Part shown: positions 56,311 to 64,000 of the stretch, piece after piece
How the letters are laid out: each line of letters begins with the position of its first letter
How positions within the stretch are numbered: the first letter of the stretch is position 1
From: Larimichthys crocea
Taxonomy: Eukaryota > Chordata > Actinopteri > Sciaenidae
NCBI RefSeq assembly: GCF_000972845.2
Contig: NC_040022.1
Coordinates: 5,672,979-5,736,978 of the forward strand
Direction of reading: 5' to 3'
Length of the DNA stretch: 64,000 nt
Notes under the pieces: model-generated
What the model saw: the letters and a program-made list of their open reading frames with translations, nothing else
Databases searched by the model: none
What the model was told of the DNA's origin: nothing
Program-made: the position numbers and the translations under genes

Positions 56311-57581
56311 TTTAAACACTGATGAAGTCCAGTTTCAGTTCAGTCTGCAGCAGGAGTTAAAGCAATTCATCCCATGATCTTTATGTAATGTCCTGTTGTT
56401 ACACAATGTTTATGGAATTGTAGAGTTTTGTAGCTTGCCTGGGCATTATATCTGATTGCAACTAAAGATGAGCTCACCTACAAATGCATGCATGAGTAAA
56501 GTGCAAAAGAAAAAACTAGATACAGTTTCAGTGAATTGTAAATGCAGCTCAACATAATTGATGCTCGCGTTGAAATAAACTGAGCTGAAAACAAAGTTGA
56601 AATCACCAAAAGTGGCTTTGTTGATATGGAGTGATACACAAAAACACACTGTGGTTTGGACGAAAAAATTTCTTGTGCATGGAAGCAATTTTCCAAAGAT
56701 GAAAACCACCTCTGAAATGATCTTAAGATCAGAACCAGTTAATCGGTCCAAGAGTGAAAACACCTCCAAACCCTTAAATGCTTCAGTGGCGCTGCTAAAC
56801 TTGAAGTCTGTGGCTGCACTGAGAATTGAATGTGTTTGTGTGAGTGCAGGTTTTGTTGGAAAACAGCAGGTAAGTTGACTTAACCTTCCCTGCATGAGTG
56901 AAGTAAATAAATTAAGGTCAAACACACAGAGGCAGTTCACAAAAGTCAAACCCTGCCTTCTATTTCGACTTAAATCCATAGCCTCGCATCGGTACCCACA
57001 GCTATTTCCCTATACAATACATCTGCTGGTTGTCACAACAGTCAGTCTTTCAGGTTCTACGCGTGTGTTTGATATGGCGGCCGATTTGGTCGGTATGTAA
57101 ACGGTCGTCTCTGGTGGTTTGAAGGGGGTAGAACCGCAATTCAGATCACTGCTGCTTGAGAATGAAACATTACACCACGGCCTACAGATTCACTCGATTG
57201 GAGCTACCAGGTCTGCGCAGCTTTGGTAGCGTTGGGCGGTCGTCTCCTGAGGTTCGGCTGGTGTTTCGACTCTGCGTTAATCTGTGGTAATTAGAAAGAA
57301 CCATCTGGGCTACAGAGAGCCAGCGGAGTGTGCCATACACATGTTTACGCATGAAGTGCTCTGCTTGCTGAGTGCTGGACGTCGTCGTTCTAATCACATC
57401 AAGAGAACACAGTTGTATAGTATGTGGTGTAGGATGGCATGTTACGTATAAATTCATTTAGTGATAATACTAAATTGCATTCGTGTGTTCTATGTGTGCA
57501 GATACAGCATGAGTGCAAATTCTTTACTTCATCCTTAATTCACAGTTCATGATCTGGTTGATTGTGCATCAATCCTGATTC

Positions 57582-57625
57582 AAACAGAACTAACACCACT
57601 GTTATCAGTGGTGTTAGTTCTGTTT
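57582..57625. repeat. Perfect 20-bp inverted repeat with four-base loop
   Basis: AAACAGAACTAACACCACTG and its exact reverse complement are separated by TTAT. Complementarity stops abruptly on both sides. The stem is much shorter than a typical microRNA precursor. Confidence 0.98.
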
Positions 57626-57964
57626 AAGACTGTAATATATTATGATTTATCATTTTCTGAAGATTATATCTCTGCAGCACAATATCAATCTCAAATATAC
57701 TTAGCGTAAAAAGCAATGATTTGATTAGCGGATGAAATTCAAATCCTTTCAGATGTCTTGATGCGTCTCCTACATCATATAGCAGCCAGGTCAACTCCTA
57801 TTAATGAATAAAATGTCAACATAACTGCATAATCCATCATATCGCATTAACATATCGATGTGATGTTTTACGGTAATATCATCCCCCATCGATTGCATTG
57901 CAATTTAAGTGTATCCTTACTGTATGTGGATCAGTGTATGTGCGTGTATGGTGGCAAGCAGGGG

Positions 57965-57983
57965 ATGGTGGTGGTGGTGGTGG
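57965..57983. repeat. GGT trinucleotide run
   Basis: Six GGT units in a row. Confidence 0.9.
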
Positions 57984-58187
57984 AGATTCGTTGGAGCATG
58001 ACCTTGTTAAACTGTGTGCCAGCGCTCACCTCATGTGTTTAATGTAACATATGAGGCGCAATTAGATCAATGCAGGCGCCAATGTGAGAGGTGGTGTAGT
58101 GTAGTGCTCTGCAGGAGCTCCTTCCTATGCTGCCATGCTGCTAGAAAAACACTGTTAACTTTAAAGACTGTGTGTGGTTCTATCGCT

Positions 58188-58420
58188 TAAAGGTTCCCTG
58201 TGGAGTTTTTAACCTGTAGTGGTGCTATGGAGCCTTTTACATAATAACTGGTCCCAGTTTTATTCATCTTGAGCATGCAGGTGATGCGATATACAATCCA
58301 GCCATTAGAGTTGCACTATTCAACTAATCACCAGGTGGCTGTAATGCACTAAAACATGCCAGCAAAGGAGATGAAGGCTGTAAGCTAATAAACATGGACA
58401 TAAGCAACGCTGGATTTAAA
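58188..58420. repeat. Teleost interspersed repeat copy, truncated
   Basis: TTAAAGGTTCCCTGTGGAGT, TTTTAACC, GTAGTGGTGCTATGGAGCC, then CCAGGTGGCTGTAATGCACT and AACATGCCAGCAAAGGAG are words of a fish repeat I recognise. The expected mirrored end (AACTCCACAGGGAACC) is not seen downstream, so this copy seems to have lost one end. The class is unnamed. Confidence 0.5.
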
Positions 58421-58592
58421 ATACTTACATAATACATACATACTTACACATTCAAGCATTCACACTGTGTGTTTTGGTGAGTAAAACTTAATTTTGTTTG
58501 TTTGTTTACAAAACCTAGTTCAAAACCATTGAAATCTGTCTTAAAGCTATAATTAGTTGCCCTCATAAACAGTGAAATTGTATTTACTTGCT

Positions 58593-59119
58593 GTAATCAT
58601 CCTCCTGTTCACACTGGCCATTAAAGGATCCCTACCTGATGTGATCCCAATGTAAATGATAGGGGACAAAATCCACAGCCTTCATTCTGTCTAGAAAAGT
58701 ATTCCAAAGTTAAGCTGAAGTTAATGTGAGTCTGAATTAGCCATATCAGCTTTACAGTCTGTTTGGGACAAAATTCTCCTCTGCTCTCCCTCTGCTACAG
58801 CTCATCAAGGAAGCTGTTTTACACAGCCATGCGGCAAGTGTTCTTAGGTGCAACAGAGCAAAATCTGTGCGCTGGATGTGGGCTTGATTGAAACTGCTTC
58901 ACGTCTGCCGCCTTCCCCTGATTGAAATGACTGGAGGCGGTGAGTTACCGTGCGGCCGAGTGAAAGACCCATAAAATCGATAGATATCGATGATAATTTG
59001 GCCAAACTGCTGAAACCTTGTATTTTGGACAGAATGAGGACTGTGGATTTTTGCTCCCTTCACTTACACCGAGTGCACATTATCATTAACAGGCCAGTGT
59101 GAACAGTAGGAATGATTCC
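58593..59119. mobile_element. Foldback element with long imperfect terminal inverted repeats
   Basis: The left arm (58593-58694) and right arm (59021-59119) are inverted repeats of about 100 bases. For example, CTGTTCACACTGGCC on the left is mirrored by GGCCAGTGTGAACAG on the right, and AAAATCCACAG with CATTCTGTC by GACAGAATGAGGACTGTGGATTTT. The interior of about 330 bases is non-coding. It belongs to a style of long-arm miniature element common in fish. The true outer ends may extend slightly further. Confidence 0.8.
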
Positions 59120-62100
59120 AAGTAATGTTCATATGGGAACCTCATTGTCATTTTAGGACAGATTAATAGTATATTATTGTATTACGGTGAAATATCATCT
59201 GTGAATTAAATCAGATTCACCAAGATGGATGCAACATTTAGATGTTGTCATGGCAATATAACTTGTTTGTTTCTAGCATTACAGGTGGGTCTTGTTTCTA
59301 GCCTCAGGGTATGATCATCATCATGACGATGCAGCATGTGTGAGTCAAGCATCTTTTTCTTGTAACACCTCTACGTAGTTTTCGTATGACTCCATCTAAT
59401 GGGCCAGATCATTTTAAGCACAACATAACGTGTACGTCATTTCTCAGGTCACTGTAAACTGATATTTTACAGACTGAATTGCTTGTGGTCCAAAGCCAAT
59501 TTTGAACTGATTTCCATCGACAAAGCAATTTGTTGGGCTGATTGTTCTCAGCCATCATCATGCAGTGTATTTATTCAGGATTTCTTCAGCAATAAATAAA
59601 TGTTCAGCCTCATTTACATTTTTTAAATGTACAAAATGTTATTTCTAATTTGCAGTTCCCATTCAGCTTGATACACCCCAATTTACATGAAAATACAAAG
59701 GTGGACACCCCAGCTTCTGTCTGCAGGTCCTTTTTCACTTATTCTTTCTCTCTGTCTGTGATTGCAGGTAGTGACTCATCCCTGCGTCTCCACTCACAGG
59801 ACACACACAGAGATGATTACTGCTGTAAATCAGGTATGATCATGTCTTCATTGTGCAAAGTTTGGATCAACTTTTAAGCCTATTTAACGAAGACATAAAA
59901 TGGGATCCTAATATCATGTCTTTTCATGTCTCCGTTCTTCTCAATCCCCCTCCCCCCCCGATCCGGACAAACGTGTCCATTTCACCTGGTCCCGGTCTGT
60001 GTAATAACAAGGTTTTCTCATTCTTAGTCAGATGAAACACAAAAATCTCTAATGATGATTACTGTAATTGCTGCTCAATTTGTCTGCCTCAACCTCCCCT
60101 ATCACCTCCAAAGCCCCCCTTCCCTCCCCTCCAGTCTCAATAATTTGTCATCAGCAGACCTTCCCTGGGTTTTCTCATGCAATTATGCCGTGCAGCGTGT
60201 TATTGGTTTCCATGGTGAGTTTCTAAGATAAACATCAAAGTATGTGATAGGAGAGTGGCTTATTGATTTAAGAGATCTCGGGGTTACTCTCATAATGTGT
60301 CCATGTTTGACCTTTGACCCGTCTTTATATTCTTTGACAACATTGACAATGCAGTAGACTGTGGTTGTGATTGTGGTTGAACTGAGGAGACTGTGGGTCT
60401 TCCTCCATCGCTCACAGATTGTCCCATCATCCTTCCACCCCCTCGATTCACAGTCTCCCTCAGACCTCACTGACCTGAAACACACTCCCAGCATGCACTG
60501 ATGGTGATGACATATGAATTTTTCTGCACATTTGATTTTGGCAGATGCTTAACTCAGGTTGAAAGATTTATAGTTGCATGTTCTCGGCACAGCTGTTATA
60601 CTTTATTTGACTGATCCGCTATTGCATAAAGAAGTATAGGCATGTCTCAGTAAAACTGTTTGATCAATTGCTCTAAGTAAGTAGGTACAGGTTTATTTAC
60701 ATAGAACTTTTCAAAACAAAAGTTACAAATTGCTACACAATTAAAATCTGTTTATTATTTCTCTAGTCTAATTTTTGTATATTTGGTAATTTCTGTTCAC
60801 TCACCAAAATAACCTCTGCAATCTGACAGCATCACTACAACAAAGTCTGACGGAGCAAGAAACAGAAGCAGAAGAACTGTCGGGCGGGTTGTAAATAAAC
60901 CAACCATTTACCAACCGTTTATCCAGCTTATCTAAACCACTGTCTATGGAGGTAAAACACAAAGGATGGCACAGGAAAACTACAACACATACGATGGTTT
61001 AGACTGTTGCTCTGTAAACATTGATTGGATGTTTACAATGGACAAGTAATATTTCTACTGCTCGCCTTTGTTTTCTCTTTCAAATAGTTATAGCAACACA
61101 ACAATATATAAAAACAGAATAAAACAATACAAAAAGGAGAAAAAATACAAGTTTTCCAAAAATGCCAATTGAACTCGGATATATACACATGGATAAAACT
61201 ATTCAAAAATAGGAGACAATGTGTCTGTTCATGCCAAACCCAGCCAAGTTTGGGATCATCTAGTGGACATTGTGAAGGACATCTGAGAGAGCTTAGGTTG
61301 TATTTATTTTTTGAATGAAAGAGTGAAGTGTGTCAGCTGAACTGAAGAAGTCTCTTGTTGACTTCCATGGTTAAAAACAAAAAAGCTCTGACAGAGTGCA
61401 TGACCTCTGAATGTTTCCGTGTTTTCCATACAGCAACTCATGTGCAGTCCTGTAATCTACAGAATATAACCGCAACCCTTTACAGAGGCCACTCTGCACT
61501 TGTTCGTCACAGTGAAAATCCCCTTCTGTTTCTCGCACACAGAGAGGCTGCAGTCCAGATTTCTCAGACAAACCGATCTCTTCATGCCGCATCTCTCCCA
61601 CTCTCACGCTGTCATAGCGCCTTTTCATCACTTTGTGTTTGCGATCAGAGTGGCGTTCACCACCACTCTGTGGCGGGCTGATGTGGTTTCAGCCCCCAGA
61701 CATCCTTTCAGGGAGTAAGGGCCCTGTCTTGTCACATGATTTCCAGTCCTATCTGAGAAGGCAAGCGTGGGCGTTGGTAGAGGAAAGGAAGGAATGGGTG
61801 CATCTGGGTTAACTCATGCAACCCGTGGGTCGGCTGTGGTTTAGGCTTTGTGAAAAAAAGGTTGTTAAATTGGCTGCTTCAGCTGACATTTTTCACACTT
61901 GTCTGCCAAGCACCGCCAGCTCATGCCTGACCTCCTCTCCCACCACCTCTCTCTCTCTCTATACCTTTTACTCTGATGGTGGGGAAACACGACCTTTAGT
62001 GTAATTATCCTGACTGCATCTCCCTCATTAGACTCCTGCGGTGGAGCCCATAAACAGCTGCAGTATGTAGCCCCCAGTGAGTGAGCCACACAGTATACAC

Positions 62101-64000
62101 CCTGGACTCCTCACCCACGCATTACCTAAATACACATCACATAGCTATTAGCCAAACCTACTACCATCCAGTTATGTGCTCAGAATTGCAGAAAAAAAGT
62201 GCTTTAACATCAAATTCAGAGCAAGCAATGAACCACTATCTCATTATTACACCCAACAATCCTGGCAGTATGACAGTAAACATTTGATTTCTCTCACATC
62301 CACTGCCAACATCACCACCGTCTGAGCCTCAAATCTGCGGGATCTACAGTATGTTACACAAACATAGTGTGGAAATCTGTGCATGCATTCTTCAAATACC
62401 ACTGCCACAGCAATGGAGATGCTCCATGAAACATTTGTGTTTGTGTTCGCGTGGTGACATTGATGTATGGTTTGTTTACTCCAGATCCTGGGGTAGTTTG
62501 CTCTGGGTCACCTGCAGGTTTAGTCTTTGAGTCATATTGAACTTCAGCTTTGTTCAAAGCCCCCTCAGGTTCGCTACATCTCTCATTTTCATAATCACTA
62601 GACATTTTGATTGTGGAGAGTCAGTGTGTTTGACGATAAGTGCAACAGACTGAATCCATTAATAAAAAGTCAATGAGCATGGTCAATAAGGCAATTTAGC
62701 CAAATACATGAATCAACAATAGCGTATTACAGCTCTTGCCAGTAAGTGGGTCCAAGGGGATGGCGTTTTGCTGTGTGCTGTGAAAAATCTAATGCAATTA
62801 TGATCAGAATAATGCCTGGTATTGACCGGTGGGAGAGGCCATGAGGTGCAGGGGTGGGGCTGCTCTGGGGATGACCCCTTCCCACTTCATGATTGATTGG
62901 GTGTGTCGGAGCAATTCCAGCCCAAATGACTCAGGGCAGGCCTGTGTGTCGAGCTTCGTCCAGGCTGGGCTCACGTTATTAACTTACCCAGGAAGAGGGC
63001 ACCGTAAATAGCCTGCAGTGGAGCCTCACTGGGGGACACTGCAGAAATAAAGAGGGGAAAAGCAGCCCCGCTAAACTCAATTTGTAATTCAATCCAGGGT
63101 GCTGCCATCGATCGAGATCTGCTCCTGCAATAGCAGCCAACCTGCAGCTGGGCAATGGATTAAAGCACGTACCAACTTATCATCCTCACTCCAACGCTGC
63201 CCTCCATTTCCCATTTTGTCATGAAATTGACTCAGGGAGCCGCCTACACGATCTTGTGTCTTTGTCGTCCAAACAATACTCCTACCCAGACACACATATT
63301 CATTTTTTAGGCTTTTTTTCCCAGGCACAAGTTTCAAAGACTAAAAAAATAGGTCAATCATATCCAGGAAGACAGCATCCACAAGGCTAGAGCTCCCCTC
63401 ATAAAACACGAGGAGGGTAGCAAACTTTGATGTGAACCCAGTGCAAAATGTCAATAATGTCAGAGTAAAAAAAATCTGACTAAATGTTTTTCAAAACCAT
63501 TTTCGACAACTATAGAAATAAATGATCACTTCACCCACTGTGTAAAAATATAATATATTGTTCACTTAGTCTTAATATATAGCCTTAATGGTGATATATA
63601 GCCATGCAGTCCACCCATCTCTGAGATTTCTGCTTCCACCACATTACAGTGGGGGGTGGATGGAGTTCCTCTTGTGGTGTTCAAAATATGTATATTTTCA
63701 TTGAAAAACAGCCTCTATTAGTAGTATAATGACACTGAGACTAGAATTATCTTAAGAAACATAATGTCAAACTGAATTAAATTCATCTCCATTATTTTGT
63801 GTGTCGCAAGAAGTATCATATACCGAAACTCAAAACCAAAAGGCTCAAAGGCTCAACAGGCCCGCGTGTTTGCATGGCTAGATACCACAAGAAATATTTA
63901 AGAAGATGTGTTTTTTCCTAATATCATCCATCATCTTTTGATGTTGTCTCTTTAGCAATTGTTCCGATGTAAAAATGATGGTTGGTCTCTCTGTGACCCC

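Larger units (their letters stand above)
36343..64000. other. Gene-poor stretch upstream of the neurexophilin gene
   Basis: No coding exon with a recognisable domain was found on either strand. The content is repeat copies (38.5, 41.0, 41.1, 41.3, 45.6, 52.8, 56.2, 58.2 and 58.6 kb), microsatellites, one perfect hairpin (57.58 kb), and moderately GC-rich segments such as 43.1-43.65 kb and 62.83-63.2 kb of unknown nature. Exons of a larger gene with very short exons could have escaped notice; one splice-bounded segment is described among the findings. Confidence 0.6.

Noticed and set aside
56446..56979. Minus-strand open frame of 177 codons
   Set aside because: It has mixed hydrophobic composition without motif, and an equally plausible frame runs on the opposite strand; most likely chance.

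Overview
This window looks like vertebrate, most probably ray-finned (percomorph-type) fish, nuclear DNA. The signs are dense CA/GT, CT and TA microsatellites, AT-rich non-coding sequence, introns with GT-AG splice signals, and several interspersed repeats that I recognise as typical of teleost genomes. There is no bacterial, viral or organellar gene organisation and no operon-like layout. The species cannot be named from the sequence alone. The window is a gene-poor region around one confidently identified gene, a minus-strand neurexophilin. Its last coding exon (about 21.35-22.12 kb) encodes the prodomain, a dibasic processing site and the whole secreted neurexophilin domain. A short first coding exon lies 13.6 kb upstream (35.71-35.77 kb); it encodes the start codon and most of the signal peptide and ends in a GTAAG donor. 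Both exon ends are phase 0, and the joined product is 276 residues, the expected size for a neurexophilin. Neurexophilins are secreted neuropeptide-like glycoproteins that bind alpha-neurexins at synapses. The paralogue is not settled. Overall domain identity looks closest to NXPH1, but several residues are those I associate with NXPH3. Layout on the plus coordinate: 1-21.35 kb is non-coding DNA downstream of the gene, with microsatellites, repeat remnants and AT-rich blocks that could be conserved enhancers. The last exon is at 21.35-22.12 kb. The single coding intron occupies 22.12-35.71 kb and carries further repeat remnants. The first coding exon, a probable 5' untranslated region and a long CT/GT tract lie at 35.71-36.34 kb. 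From 36.34 to 64 kb no gene could be recognised, but there are many old repeat copies: a foldback element at 58.6-59.1 kb, a hAT-like miniature element at 52.8-53.1 kb, a SINE-like copy at 56.2 kb, and a pair of related copies at 38.5 and 41.3 kb. I found no previously undescribed system of the defence-island or operon kind. The most notable structural oddities are a perfect 20-bp hairpin at 57.6 kb, a perfect 14-bp hairpin at 13.8 kb, an in-frame 15-bp tandem duplication in the neurexophilin prodomain, and one short splice-site-bounded segment at 59.77-59.83 kb. Repeat-family and paralogue assignments rest on memory of such sequences, not on a search.
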